A DNA stretch of 64,000 bases from Gemmatimonadetes bacterium 2013_60CM_65_52 (GCA_002215645.1 NGFI01000006.1:1-64000), one strand, 5' to 3'. Counted from the first letter of the stretch, positions 26,869 to 35,525 are shown. The notes: generated from the letters alone by a model not told the origin. Made by a program: numbers and translations.

Positions 26869-27864
26869 TCACCATGCGTGGGTTTCGCCGAATTTTGCGA
26901 TCCAGAGCCGCGCAGGATCCAGCCCGCGCTCCTTCCATCGCAACCTCGCACGCCGCGGCGGTTCGTCCATCGGCTCGTCGGTCAGACGGAATGTTCCCCA
27001 ATGAATCCCGAGCATGAGCGGTATCGGAACGTCCGGATGTGGCGACACGACGTCCTCGAAAGCCTGAACGGCCTCATTGGGATCCACGTGCACCACGTGC
27101 ATGAACCAGCGTGGTTCGTAGGCTCCGATCGGCATCATCACGAAGTCGAATGGGCCGCACTGCGCGCCGACGTCGGCAAACTCCGGATGATACGCGGAGT
27201 CCCCCGCAAAATAGACGCGGCGCGCGCCACGCTCGAGCGCGTAACCCCCCCAGAGCGTCTTGTTCCGGTCACCCATCCGCCGCGCGCTGAAGTGTCGCGC
27301 GGGGGTGCCGGTGATGCGAGTTCCCTTCACGTCCACCGAATCCCACCAATCCAACTCCACGACGTTGCGAGCGCCCCAGCCGCGAAGGTATGCGCCCAGG
27401 CGAAGTGGTGTTACCCAGGTCGCGTCGGGATGCGCGCGAGCGATTCGTTTTACGGCCGGCTTGTCGAGATGATCGTAGTGGTTGTGCGACAGCAGGATCA
27501 TGTCCAGCGGCGGCAACGCGTCGAGCGATATCGCTGGATCCATCACGCGCCTCGGCCCCATCCATTGAACAGGAAACGCGCGTTCACTGAATACCGGATC
27601 CGTGATGATGTTCAGGCCATCCATCTGAAGCAGGATCGTCGAGTGACCAATCCACGTCGCGGTGTGTACGCCCGTGCCGACCCTCGGCTGGACGACGTCG
27701 GGAATCGCCCTCGGAAACGATCCGCGCGGTGGCGTGGGATCGCGTTCCTCTCGCCGTCGGTCGCGCGCCCACCGCAGCACGTCGCGCCAATCGTGCGGTG
27801 CGCTGTCGGGCCAGGGGTTTCTGAACGTGCCGTCTGCAGCGTGGTGAGGCTTGCTCGCGCTCAT
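26869..27864 (-). CDS. Metallo-beta-lactamase-fold hydrolase (UlaG/NAPE-PLD-like)
   Basis: A 331-residue cytosolic hydrolase. Metal-binding motifs are SHNHYDHLD (HxHxDH), a histidine in TPARHFSARR, the aspartate in YFAGDSAYH, and a late IHWGTFRLTDEP. Family members include UlaG lactonases and N-acyl-phosphatidylethanolamine phospholipase D-like enzymes; the HSTILLQMDGLNIITDPVF opening is typical. It lies nine bases after the aldo/keto reductase gene and 27 before thrA, so it may share their transcript. The substrate is unknown. Confidence 0.88.
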   Translation of the reverse strand: MSASKPHHAADGTFRNPWPDSAPHDWRDVLRWARDRRREERDPTPPRGSFPRAIPDVVQPRVGTGVHTATWIGHSTILLQMDGLNIITDPVFSERAFPVQWMGPRRVMDPAISLDALPPLDMILLSHNHYDHLDKPAVKRIARAHPDATWVTPLRLGAYLRGWGARNVVELDWWDSVDVKGTRITGTPARHFSARRMGDRNKTLWGGYALERGARRVYFAGDSAYHPEFADVGAQCGPFDFVMMPIGAYEPRWFMHVVHVDPNEAVQAFEDVVSPHPDVPIPLMLGIHWGTFRLTDEPMDEPPRRARLRWKERGLDPARLWIAKFGETHAW

Positions 27865-27873
27865 TTATGAATG

Positions 27874-29031
27874 CTACGCCATCACCTGGCGCCACGCGGC
27901 GACGTTCTCGCGCACGTGCTCGGTACGACGCATTCCTGTGAGCACCGTCGAAACCGCCGGCAGCGAGGCCGCAAACCGAAGTGACCGCTGCGCGTCGGTC
28001 GTGCAGGTCGGAAACAGTTCCCGCACCTCGTCCGGCAGGTCTGCTACCAACCGACCTTGCATCAACGGAGCGCTGACGACCACCCCGAGTCCGAGCGCTT
28101 CGGCCGCCTCGAAGAGGGGAACCAGCTTTCCCCCGAGCCGCTGTGTCGGGTTGCGCGCGGCCTCGGGCATCCCGAGACCAAACGGGAGTTGGACGACGCG
28201 GAAGTGGTTCCCCGGCCCTCCGATGTCGCGCGCGAGCGCAACCAGATCGGACAGGCTGAGGTGTTGCCTGTTGTCCGGCGGGACGCGAAGCCCGAGCCAG
28301 GTCGCGCAGCCGTAGCCTCCAATCGATCCCGACGTCGCGCGTTCCTCGAGCAACTCGAAGGCCGTGCGCAACCTGGCGCGAAACGTGGCTTGATCGACCG
28401 CAAGAAGCTGTTCTTCCGGATTGTGGAGATAGTAGAGATCGATGCAGTCGAGCCCCAGGTTCTCCATGCTGCGCTCGAGCTGCATCATCAGGAAGCGGGG
28501 ATGAATCGAGTGGCCGCCGCGGGCCAGATCGTTCGACGTAATGACGCCCGGCACGAAGAGCGTCTCTTCCAGAAACGTTTCGTACGCTTCTCGGCTCGTC
28601 GGCGGCTCGCCATCGAGAGCGACATATCCGCCTTTGGAGCAGACAAGCACTTCGTCACGTCGAATCTCGCCGGCACTGAACGCCTCGTTGAGAGCGCTTC
28701 CCACCGCACGCTCCGAGCGCTGACAGCGATAGTTGATCGCTGTGTCGATGACGTTGATGCCCGAACCGAGTGCCTCCCGAATGCTCTTCCGGTAGCGATC
28801 GTCTTCGGCGTCGGTGCATTCGCCGAGGTACGTCCCCAGGCCCAGCGCACTCGCGGTGAGCGCGCGCGGCACAGTACGGTAGAAATCCGCCGGGTGCCGC
28901 ACGTTTCGTGTGGCAAGTCGTAGCGTTCCATCCGTAGTTCCACGAGGGAACTTCAGCGCTCCCGACGTTCGTGGCGGAGTGAGCTTCTCGCCGTCGCCCG
29001 CCGGAGAGGAGTGGGTGGTACCAGTTGGCAT
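27874..29031 (-). CDS. Aldo/keto reductase
   Basis: NADPH-dependent reductase of (beta/alpha)8 fold, 385 residues. Catalytic tetrad candidates are D and Y in DTAINYRCQRSERAVG, K in VLVCSKGGYV and H in YYLHNPEEQL. The length exceeds the usual 310-340 because of a 35-residue N-terminal extension and insertions, typical of the sub-family with FLEETL and RTEHVRENVAA phrases. The first gene of a minus-strand run leading to thrABC; the functional link to threonine is not evident. Confidence 0.88.
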   Translation of the reverse strand: MPTGTTHSSPAGDGEKLTPPRTSGALKFPRGTTDGTLRLATRNVRHPADFYRTVPRALTASALGLGTYLGECTDAEDDRYRKSIREALGSGINVIDTAINYRCQRSERAVGSALNEAFSAGEIRRDEVLVCSKGGYVALDGEPPTSREAYETFLEETLFVPGVITSNDLARGGHSIHPRFLMMQLERSMENLGLDCIDLYYLHNPEEQLLAVDQATFRARLRTAFELLEERATSGSIGGYGCATWLGLRVPPDNRQHLSLSDLVALARDIGGPGNHFRVVQLPFGLGMPEAARNPTQRLGGKLVPLFEAAEALGLGVVVSAPLMQGRLVADLPDEVRELFPTCTTDAQRSLRFAASLPAVSTVLTGMRRTEHVRENVAAWRQVMA

Positions 29032-29214
29032 TGCATCGTCACGCTACCCGGCGTGCCCGTCATCAGCAAGGGCAGCTGGCGGACGCGCCCCTTTGGCGTC
29101 CTCCGCTTGAGCCCGTCCGACGCGGCCCGCTAGATTGCGCGGCGCCTCGGAGTTGCGTCAGCTCATGCTGCCGTGAGGGCGGTTTCAGTCATTTGAGAAA
29201 CGGGAGCGTTGCAA

Positions 29215-30012
29215 ATGCCAGGTTTTGGCGCCTGGGGTGAACGTTGGTGGATGCCGGTCCTTTTCGTTGCGATCGCCGGCCATCTCACGAACGTGTGCGT
29301 CACCCTCTTCCTGCACCGCGCGCAGACGCATCGCGGCGTTCGGCTGCATGCGTTCGCAGCGACGCCGATGCGTCTGTGGCTGTGGCTGACCACGGCCATC
29401 GTGACCAAGGAATGGGTTGCCTGCCACCGGAAGCACCATGCGTTTGCCGATCGCGAGGGAGATCCACACAGTCCGGTACTCGAGGGGCTACGCGAGATCA
29501 TCCTCAAGGGTGCCTTCTATTATCGGCAGGCCGTTCGGCAGCCCGGGATTCTCGAGAAGTACGGCAAGGGTACCCCGAACGACTGGCTCGAACGTCATCT
29601 GTTGACGCCGCTGAACTGGATTGGCGTGCTCGTGATGCTCGGCATCGACATCTATCTGTTCGGACTGTTCGTGGGCCCCGCCGTCTGGGCCGCGCAGATG
29701 ATCTGGATCCCGCTCTGGGCCGCTGGCGTCATCAATGGCATCGGCCATGCGCTCGGCTATCGCAACTTCGAGGTAAAGGACGAGAGCAGAAACATCTCGC
29801 CCATCGCCATCTGGCTCGGCGGAGAGGAATTGCACAACAACCACCATGCCGATCCGCGCAGCGCGAAGTTCAAGGCGCGCTGGTTCGAGATCGACATCGG
29901 GTGGATCTACATCCGCGCGCTGAAGCTGGTCGGGCTGGCACGCATTGAGTACGCGCGCAACTACGGCCCGCCGCGCCATCACGACGATCTCGCCGTCGAC
30001 GCGGCGGCCTGA
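29215..30012 (+). CDS. Acyl-CoA/acyl-lipid fatty acid desaturase
   Basis: Membrane di-iron enzyme that inserts a double bond into acyl chains (delta-9-type fold). Three histidine boxes are visible: HRAQTH, HRKHH and ELHNNHH, with hydrophobic helices between them (LFVAIAGHLTNVCVTLFL, LNWIGVLVMLGIDIYLFGLF). The length is 265 residues, on the short side for the class. ATG 29215 is favoured over an upstream TTG because GGGAG lies eight bases before it. It is divergent from the aldo/keto reductase. Confidence 0.92.
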   Translation: MPGFGAWGERWWMPVLFVAIAGHLTNVCVTLFLHRAQTHRGVRLHAFAATPMRLWLWLTTAIVTKEWVACHRKHHAFADREGDPHSPVLEGLREIILKGAFYYRQAVRQPGILEKYGKGTPNDWLERHLLTPLNWIGVLVMLGIDIYLFGLFVGPAVWAAQMIWIPLWAAGVINGIGHALGYRNFEVKDESRNISPIAIWLGGEELHNNHHADPRSAKFKARWFEIDIGWIYIRALKLVGLARIEYARNYGPPRHHDDLAVDAAA

Positions 30013-30128
30013 GGCACCCAGAGCGTGCGCTCAATCCGGCGGTCGAACAGGCCGCCGGCCCGGTGGGACGGTCCTGCCGCTTGCATATAGATTCCTTGGT
30101 GACGCTCCACTGCGAGGACCGAGGAATC

Positions 30129-30410
30129 ATGCCCGCCACCGTCACCTGCTCCCGCTGCGGCCAGACCCGCACCGGTTTCGAGCGACCGCCATTTCCCGGC
30201 GCCATCGGCGCGCGCATCGTGAGCGAGATCTGTACGGAGTGTTGGGCACTCTGGCTCAAACAGCAGACCATGCTCATCAACCATTACGGTCTCAACGTGA
30301 TGGATCCGCAGGCCCGCAGCTTCCTCACGAAGAACATGGAGGCCTTTCTCTTCAAGAAAGGGAACGAGGAAGAGGTCGACACGACGAAGCAGGGCACGAT
30401 CGCGTGGTGA
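30129..30410 (+). CDS. YggX-like oxidative-damage protection protein with two CxxC pairs
   Basis: A 93-residue protein aligning to YggX over its whole length: the family phrase WxxWxxxQTMLINxxxLNxxxPxxRxFL appears as WALWLKQQTMLINHYGLN followed by DPQARSFL, then MEAFLF. YggX protects Fe-S clusters and may traffic iron(II). Unlike E. coli YggX, this version has two cysteine pairs (CSRCG at about 7-11 and CTECW at about 36-40), enough for a zinc or iron-sulfur site. A GAGGAA ribosome site precedes the ATG. The stop overlaps the GH3 gene (GTGA). Confidence 0.85.
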   Translation: MPATVTCSRCGQTRTGFERPPFPGAIGARIVSEICTECWALWLKQQTMLINHYGLNVMDPQARSFLTKNMEAFLFKKGNEEEVDTTKQGTIAW

Positions 30411-32287
30411 GGGCCCGGGCGCATTCGCTGCGGCTTGCGGTGGCCGGCGTGTTCCTCACGGCGTGTGCGACCGGCGGCGCGGCGACACGCTCCGGCCCGG
30501 AAGACGATGCGGTGTGGGCCGACTCGGTACTCGGCACGCTCTCGCTTCGCGACAAGGCGGCCCAGATGGTGTGGCCGTGGGTCCTCGGCGACTACACCGC
30601 GGTGGACAACCCGGCGTGGACACGCATCGAGCGCCTGGTCCGCGAACAGAAGCTCGGTGGCGCCATTCTGTCGGTGGGCGGGCCAATCGACATCGCCGTC
30701 AAGATCAATGCGCTGCAGCGTGCCGCGGCCGTGCCGCTGCTCATCGGCGCCGATCTCGAAACGGGCGCGGCATTCCGTGCTCGCGGTGGTTACTTCATAC
30801 CGAACGCCATCGACCTCGGCGGCGCAACCGCGTTTCCGTCAGCGATGGGAATCGGAGCCACGCGCGACACCGCCATCGCCTACGAGATGGGACGGGTCAC
30901 GGCGCTCGAAGGACGCGCGCTCGGCATTCACATGGCGTTCGCGCCCGTGCTCGACGTCAACAACAATCCGCGCAATCCCGTCATCAGCGCGCGGTCGTTC
31001 GGGGAGGATCCGCACCTCGTGGCACGGCTCGGGCGGGCATTCATTCGCGGCCTCCAGGAGAATGGGATGCTTGCAACCGCCAAACATTTTCCCGGACACG
31101 GGGACACCGAGCAGAACTCGCACCTGGAGCTTGCAAGCGTCGACGCGTCGCGCGCCCGGCTCGACAGCGTGGAGTTGTATCCGTTTCGGGAGGCAGTTCG
31201 GGCTGGCGTACGGGCCGTAATGACCTTTCATGGTTACCTGCCCGCGCTCGACACCACGCACACTGCCGCCACGCTGAGCTCCAAGGTCATGACCGACCTT
31301 CTGCGGGACCAGATGGGATTCCGCGGAATTCTGGTCACCGATGCCCTCGACATGAACGGAGTGCTTGGCACGTCGACGATGGCCGAGGTCACGCAGCGTG
31401 CCGTGCTTGCGGGCAATGATGTGCTGCTCATGCCCTCGGACATCCCGACGGCAATCGACGCCGTCGCCGCCGGCGTGCGCACTGGCAGGTTCCCTGAATC
31501 GCGTATCGATGCGTCGGTGCGGAAGCTTCTGGTAGCGAAGCATCAGATGGGACTCGACCGCCAGCGCCTCGTGTCGGTCGAAGCCGTCCGGGACGTGGTC
31601 GCGGATTCGGCCAACCTCGCGCCGGCCCGCCTCGCCGCCGAGCGTGCGATCACGCTGGTGCGGGATTCGTTGAATCTCGTGCCATTGGGGCGAATGGCTC
31701 GCGCAAGCCGCGTCGTCAGTCTCACCGTGGCGCCGCGTTCGGACCTCAGTGCCGGCACGGCCTTCAATGCCGAGTTGCAGCGGACGTTTCCGCAGTTGTG
31801 GACGCAGGTGCTGACCCCGGAGATCCTCGTGGAGACGACGGCGGGCGCCGCGTCCGGCGGTACCGGCGCCTACGTAGCAAGCCCGACGCCGCGGATTCTC
31901 CCAGCCGCGGTGGACAACGCGCTGCGCGCCGCGGAGGGTGCCGACGTCGTCATCGTCTCATCGTACTTCGGCGCGAGCTCCAGCACCGCAACCATGGCTG
32001 CGACCGGCGGCCTTCCCGAGCTGATGGACGGTTTACGGCAACGCAACCGGCACGTAGTCCTCGTTTCTTTCGCGAATCCGTATCTCGCGCAGGATCTGCC
32101 GCCCGCTGCGGTATTCCTGGAGGCGTGGAGCGGTTCTCCGCTCTCACAGCGTGCGGCCGCGCGCGCGCTGCTCGGCATTGCCCCGATTACGGGCCAGCTT
32201 CCCATCAGCATCCCGTCAGTCGCGGCCTTTGGCGCCGGACTGCGCCGGGACGTGCTTACCGCGCCGTCGTCGCAGCGGACACCGTGA
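30407..32287 (+). CDS. Glycoside hydrolase family 3 lipoprotein (beta-N-acetylhexosaminidase-like)
   Basis: A 626-residue exported enzyme. The start region carries a lipobox (AVAGVFLTAC). The GH3 core has LIGADLETGAA, the NagZ-type KHFPGHGDTEQNSH (histidine/aspartate acid-base dyad), MTFHGYLPALD and the nucleophile aspartate in VTDALDMNGV. A second alpha/beta domain follows (about 430-626). NagZ-type enzymes remove N-acetylglucosamine from muropeptides; secreted two-domain relatives act on outside glycans. The GTG at 30407 overlaps the stop of the yggX-like gene. Confidence 0.9.
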   Translation: MRARAHSLRLAVAGVFLTACATGGAATRSGPEDDAVWADSVLGTLSLRDKAAQMVWPWVLGDYTAVDNPAWTRIERLVREQKLGGAILSVGGPIDIAVKINALQRAAAVPLLIGADLETGAAFRARGGYFIPNAIDLGGATAFPSAMGIGATRDTAIAYEMGRVTALEGRALGIHMAFAPVLDVNNNPRNPVISARSFGEDPHLVARLGRAFIRGLQENGMLATAKHFPGHGDTEQNSHLELASVDASRARLDSVELYPFREAVRAGVRAVMTFHGYLPALDTTHTAATLSSKVMTDLLRDQMGFRGILVTDALDMNGVLGTSTMAEVTQRAVLAGNDVLLMPSDIPTAIDAVAAGVRTGRFPESRIDASVRKLLVAKHQMGLDRQRLVSVEAVRDVVADSANLAPARLAAERAITLVRDSLNLVPLGRMARASRVVSLTVAPRSDLSAGTAFNAELQRTFPQLWTQVLTPEILVETTAGAASGGTGAYVASPTPRILPAAVDNALRAAEGADVVIVSSYFGASSSTATMAATGGLPELMDGLRQRNRHVVLVSFANPYLAQDLPPAAVFLEAWSGSPLSQRAAARALLGIAPITGQLPISIPSVAAFGAGLRRDVLTAPSSQRTP

Positions 32288-32321
32288 CGCAGCGACGCGT
32301 GTGCCGTCACGTTTCTTTCGG

Positions 32322-32350
32322 TTGACGTCACGCGCCGATTCGCGTATATC
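32322..32350 (+). promoter_or_regulatory. Sigma-70-type promoter upstream of the NrtR-like gene
   Basis: TTGACG (32322-32327), 17-base spacer, TATATC (32345-32350). It would start transcription near 32357, leaving a leader of about 105 bases. Confidence 0.55.
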
Positions 32351-32425
32351 ACGCAGGCGCGGCGAGTCGCGGTGAATTAGAAACATCTCGTTACCATATG
32401 ACGACGCCCTCGCGCCAACACGCTC

Positions 32426-32456
32426 TTGACTTTGGTGACGAATTGTTACTAATTCG
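32426..32456 (+). promoter_or_regulatory. Second promoter with overlapping palindrome, NrtR-like gene
   Basis: TTGACT (32426-32431), 16-base spacer, ACTAAT (32448-32453), nine bases from the ATG. The palindrome CGAATT-N6-AATTCG (32439-32456) covers the -10, as expected for an autorepressor site. The start would be leaderless or nearly so. Confidence 0.45.
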
Positions 32457-32462
32457 CGCCAC

Positions 32463-33158
32463 ATGCGTGACCGACCACTCGCCCTGACGAAGCCAGCCGC
32501 CCGCCGCACCGCCCTCGCGGTGGACGTGGTGGTCCTCTCACCAAGGAGCGACACGCTCGCCGTGCTGTTGTCGCGCGCCGGGGGCGCTGCCAGAGAACGG
32601 TGGTCGCTCCCGTGGGACACGCCGCGACCCGGCGAAGGACTCGAGGACGCGGCCGCGCGTGTTGCGACGACCGTGCTTGGAGTCACTCCGGTGTTCTTCG
32701 AGCAGATCGGCGCGCTCGCCGACGCGCGGCGGCACCCCGGTGACGCCGACGTGTCGATCGGCATCGCCGCACTCGTTCCCTCGGACGTACACGGCGGGAC
32801 GCGTGATGCGGAGTGGTTTCCGCTCGACGATCTGCCCGCGCTCCCGCCTCGACATCGCACGGTGGTCGATCGCGCGGCGTCGGTCGTACGGCAGCGCGTG
32901 GATCAATCCCCACTCGCGTTTCGACTGCTGCCCTCCACGTTCACGCTCAGCCACCTCCAGTCTGTGTACGAGTTGCTGCTCGGCCGGCGGTTGCACAAGG
33001 CCAGTTTCCGTCGCGCGCTGCAGGCGAGTTATCTAGTGGAGCCCACCGACGAGTGGCGCGGTGAAGGGCGCGGCCGTCCGGCGCAGCTCTTTCGCTATGC
33101 GCCGCGCAAGCGGCGCGGCGTCCGGCGTGGTGTGCGCTTCGATCTTTTCATGGACTGA
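32463..33158 (+). CDS. NrtR-like regulator: Nudix-fold sensor domain plus winged helix
   Basis: A 231-residue protein. Residues about 15-145 form a Nudix fold (LAVDVVVLSPRSDTLAVLL, WSLPWDTPRPGEGLEDAA). The catalytic box REUxEExGU is degraded to RVATTVLGV, so hydrolysis is unlikely. Residues about 150-231 resemble the winged helix of NrtR (FTLSHLQSVYELLLGR, FRRALQASYLVEP). NrtR proteins repress NAD-salvage genes and are released by ADP-ribose; here the target genes are not adjacent. The palindrome over its own promoter suggests autoregulation. Confidence 0.85.
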   Translation: MRDRPLALTKPAARRTALAVDVVVLSPRSDTLAVLLSRAGGAARERWSLPWDTPRPGEGLEDAAARVATTVLGVTPVFFEQIGALADARRHPGDADVSIGIAALVPSDVHGGTRDAEWFPLDDLPALPPRHRTVVDRAASVVRQRVDQSPLAFRLLPSTFTLSHLQSVYELLLGRRLHKASFRRALQASYLVEPTDEWRGEGRGRPAQLFRYAPRKRRGVRRGVRFDLFMD

Positions 33159-33285
33159 ACGACGTCGTCCGAAAACATACAGACGTTGTCGTGCCATCCC
33201 GAATGTCTCCCGAACCTCAGGAGTTGCCTCTTGCTGTTGGCATATTAGTCGCAATATGTTCTTTAGGTACAAACTCGGGACGTCG

Positions 33286-33591
33286 ATGCTCGATTATCTG
33301 GACGGGCTGTGCGCGGCGTTGCTGGCGCGGAACGGAACCGAGATCCGGCGCCTGTTGCGGCATCCGCTCGCGCGGGCGCTTCCGCGTCGCGTGCGCGAGG
33401 AGGGATACGCCATCGCACGTGCCGGCCCGGAAAGTCTGCGCGCTCCCGTCCAGACCCTGCACTTCTACCATCAGACCTTGCATCTCCTCGGCGCACGTCC
33501 CGCGGCACGCACCGAGGCGGCGCCGGCCACCGACCGTGCGATGCCCGAAAACGGTCAGCTCGAGATTCCGCTGCGCGCTGCCGGCGGCTGA
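33286..33591 (+). CDS. Small helical protein of unknown function
   Basis: A 101-residue protein (MLDYLDGLCAALLARNGTEIRRLLRH...), mostly helical, with a proline/alanine-rich linker near the end. ATG 33286 is preferred over ATG 33256: a promoter-like TTGCTG-N18-TATGTT (33231-33260) overlaps the earlier ATG, and CGGGA lies before the later one. No family is recognised. It ends tail-to-tail with, and overlaps by 37 bases, the minus-strand gene ending at 33555. Confidence 0.6.
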   Translation: MLDYLDGLCAALLARNGTEIRRLLRHPLARALPRRVREEGYAIARAGPESLRAPVQTLHFYHQTLHLLGARPAARTEAAPATDRAMPENGQLEIPLRAAGG

Positions 33592-33923
33592 GACGCGTCT
33601 CCGGTGCTCGTCGCACGCTGCTCGAGCAGCAGCCTCGCGATGGCGGCGTTGTCTCGCGCAATCCGGAAGAGCTCCGACGTCACATGATTGGCGTCGCCCT
33701 CGAGCTCCTCGAGCACGATCGGACGATCCGCGTCGCTTCGCGCACGCGCCCGCCGCTCGATCACCACGCGGCCACTCAGTCGCTCGGTCGTGACGTCGGT
33801 CGGATTGCTCACCAGCAATTCGACGCGAACCGATCCGCCGCCGGGCATCCGCCGCGAATACAGCGACTCTCGTGACACGTTAGCTTCGCCGCCTGGAGCG
33901 GCGTTGACGACTCGCTCCGACAC
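33555..33923 (-). CDS. Small protein of unknown function downstream of the LigD polymerase gene
   Basis: A 122-residue frame with protein-like composition: a beta-rich first half (VRVELLVSNPTDVTTERLSGRVVIERR) and a helical second half (SELFRIARDNAAIARLLLEQ). The GTG at 33923 is preceded by GGAGGAG at six bases, inside the end of the LigD-like gene, suggesting coupling by a 44-base overlap. No family is recognised, and a spurious frame cannot be excluded. Confidence 0.5.
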   Translation of the reverse strand: MSERVVNAAPGGEANVSRESLYSRRMPGGGSVRVELLVSNPTDVTTERLSGRVVIERRARARSDADRPIVLEELEGDANHVTSELFRIARDNAAIARLLLEQRATSTGDASQPPAARSGISS

Positions 33924-35004
33924 CAGCTGCTCCTCCGGCCGTAATCCGTCTCGACGCGCGCGGTGCTTTCGCGACGGCCGGCGCGCCGTCCAGCACATGC
34001 TCGAGCGCTTTGATTGCTCTTTCAACAGCGCTCATCGAGGGGCGATGCGCAAGGGCCTCACCCCACACGTCTCCCATCTGCACGACTCGCGCCGGCACGG
34101 TGCCCACCGTGTACGCCTCGATTCGGAGCCGCGCGGTCAGCTCGCGCGGCAGAACCGGCGTCGAGACGGATGCGAGGGGGCGCGGACGCACGCTGTAGAC
34201 GCTCGCCGCACTCTTCCCACGTGCGTTCTGCATCGCGTCCACATAGATCGTCCCGTTCGGACGCGCCCGGATCGAGCGTTCCACCGTGGCGCTCTCGCGA
34301 TGGCGTCCCGCGATCACCCGCGCCATCAGCGTGGCCAACGTGGCCGATATGTCGTACGAGGTTCGTGCCGGCAGCGGTATGACCACATGCATCCCCCTGG
34401 CGCCCGACGTCTTGATCGCCACCGGAAGCCTGCAGTTGTCGGCCAGCTGTACGACGGCTTTCGTCAGGCGCACGACCTCCGCGAAGTCGACATCATCACC
34501 CGGATCGAGATCGATGACGCAGCGATCGGCGTGATCGACGTCCGTGACCCGCGACAGCCAAGGATGCACTTCAATGGCGCCCAGCTGCACGGTGTACAGC
34601 AGCGTCGGGAGATCTCCGCCGATGAGTCGAGACTTGGCGCCCACCGACTCCGCCCTGACTCCGGCCGGTACATGCTCGCCGGCATTCTGTTGAAAGAAGA
34701 GCGGTCCCCCGACCCCATTTGGAAAGCGCTTCAATATCAGCGGCCGGTCTCGCACGTGCGCCTCCAGCACCGGCCACACGTGGGTGTAGTAGCGCATCAG
34801 CCCGCCCTTCGTGATACCGGCGTCCGGGAAGAAGACCTTCCCCAGACTCGACACGTGAAGCGAGCCAGCCGCGCCGAAGTCCAGATCGCCCTCGCCGCCG
34901 TCAGCCTCGATTGCATACAGCTGAGACTTCACATCGCGCGAACGCCCCAGCGCTCGACTGGGGCGTTGCTGTTTCCCGCCGGCGGACGACGTACGCCGCG
35001 GCAT
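33880..35004 (-). CDS. Stand-alone LigD-type polymerase/primase domain protein
   Basis: A 374-residue protein corresponding to the polymerase domain of bacterial non-homologous end-joining ligase D. Seen: GKVFFPDAGITKGGLMRYY near residue 55, RDRPLILKRFPNGV, FFQQNAGEHVP, the metal-binding VIDLDPGDDVDF, IKTSGARGMHVVIPL and the late PNGTIYVDAMQNARGKSAAS. No ATP-dependent ligase or nuclease domain is attached, and no ku gene is in the window. It ends in a basic tail. It lies 17 bases after a cold-shock gene on the same strand. Confidence 0.9.
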   Translation of the reverse strand: MPRRTSSAGGKQQRPSRALGRSRDVKSQLYAIEADGGEGDLDFGAAGSLHVSSLGKVFFPDAGITKGGLMRYYTHVWPVLEAHVRDRPLILKRFPNGVGGPLFFQQNAGEHVPAGVRAESVGAKSRLIGGDLPTLLYTVQLGAIEVHPWLSRVTDVDHADRCVIDLDPGDDVDFAEVVRLTKAVVQLADNCRLPVAIKTSGARGMHVVIPLPARTSYDISATLATLMARVIAGRHRESATVERSIRARPNGTIYVDAMQNARGKSAASVYSVRPRPLASVSTPVLPRELTARLRIEAYTVGTVPARVVQMGDVWGEALAHRPSMSAVERAIKALEHVLDGAPAVAKAPRASRRITAGGAAGVGASRQRRSRRRS

Positions 35005-35021
35005 GAACGACGTTATCGCAG

Positions 35022-35231
35022 CTAGCCCAGCTTGGTGACGTCGGCCGCTTGCGGCCCCTTCTGTCCCTGCACGATCTCGAATTCCACCTTGTCACCCTCG
35101 GCAAGCGACTTGAACCCGTTTCCCTGGATGGCGCTGAAGTGCACGAAGACGTCCGGGCCGCCTTCTCGCGAAATGAAGCCAAATCCTTTCGCGTCGTTGA
35201 ACCACTTCACCGTGCCGTTGATGCGAGCCAT
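35022..35231 (-). CDS. Cold-shock domain protein (CspA family), copy 1
   Basis: A 69-residue single-stranded nucleic-acid binder and RNA chaperone. RNP-1 (KGFGFIS) and RNP-2 (DVFVHFSAI) are present, with the family phrases [12 protein letters not shown] and GPQAADV. The GAGG site and ATG are clear. The 294 bases upstream are gene-free and could hold a long 5' leader as in other csp genes; no convincing promoter was found there. Confidence 0.95.
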   Translation of the reverse strand: MARINGTVKWFNDAKGFGFISREGGPDVFVHFSAIQGNGFKSLAEGDKVEFEIVQGQKGPQAADVTKLG

Positions 35232-35469
35232 GAACCGTACCTCGAACCAGAGCCTTGGAGCCTGATCCCGCGCTTGGACGTCGCCGCTTGGCGATGGCGA
35301 AGTCCATGCGCGTGACCGCTGTTATGCCCCGTCGCGCCGACCAATCGGCTCTCGGGGCGGGACGTATGCGTGGATCGGGCAAGTTTTGTGCACGCGGCAG
35401 CTGACGCGCTTCGGTCCGTTGCTACCGGCGTCAGCCTTGGGAGACCGCACAATGCCCCCCAAACGCGAC

Positions 35470-35493
35470 GCGGGGCCGATTTCTCGGCCCCGC
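35470..35493 (-). terminator. Hairpin downstream of the zinc-ribbon gene
   Basis: A perfect 10-bp stem GCGGGGCCGA/TCGGCCCCGC with a four-base loop, 33 bases past the stop at 35526. The T-run is poor (GTCGCGTTTGG on the minus strand), so termination strength is uncertain. Confidence 0.5.
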
Positions 35494-35525
35494 GCCCACA
35501 GTGAACGTTCCCTTCGCCAGTGAGA

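Noticed and set aside
29163-29192. Tiny minus-strand frame MTETALTAA upstream of the aldo/keto reductase, a possible threonine leader peptide
   Set aside because: Only three Thr codons in nine, no terminator/antiterminator pair and no T-run between it and the first gene.
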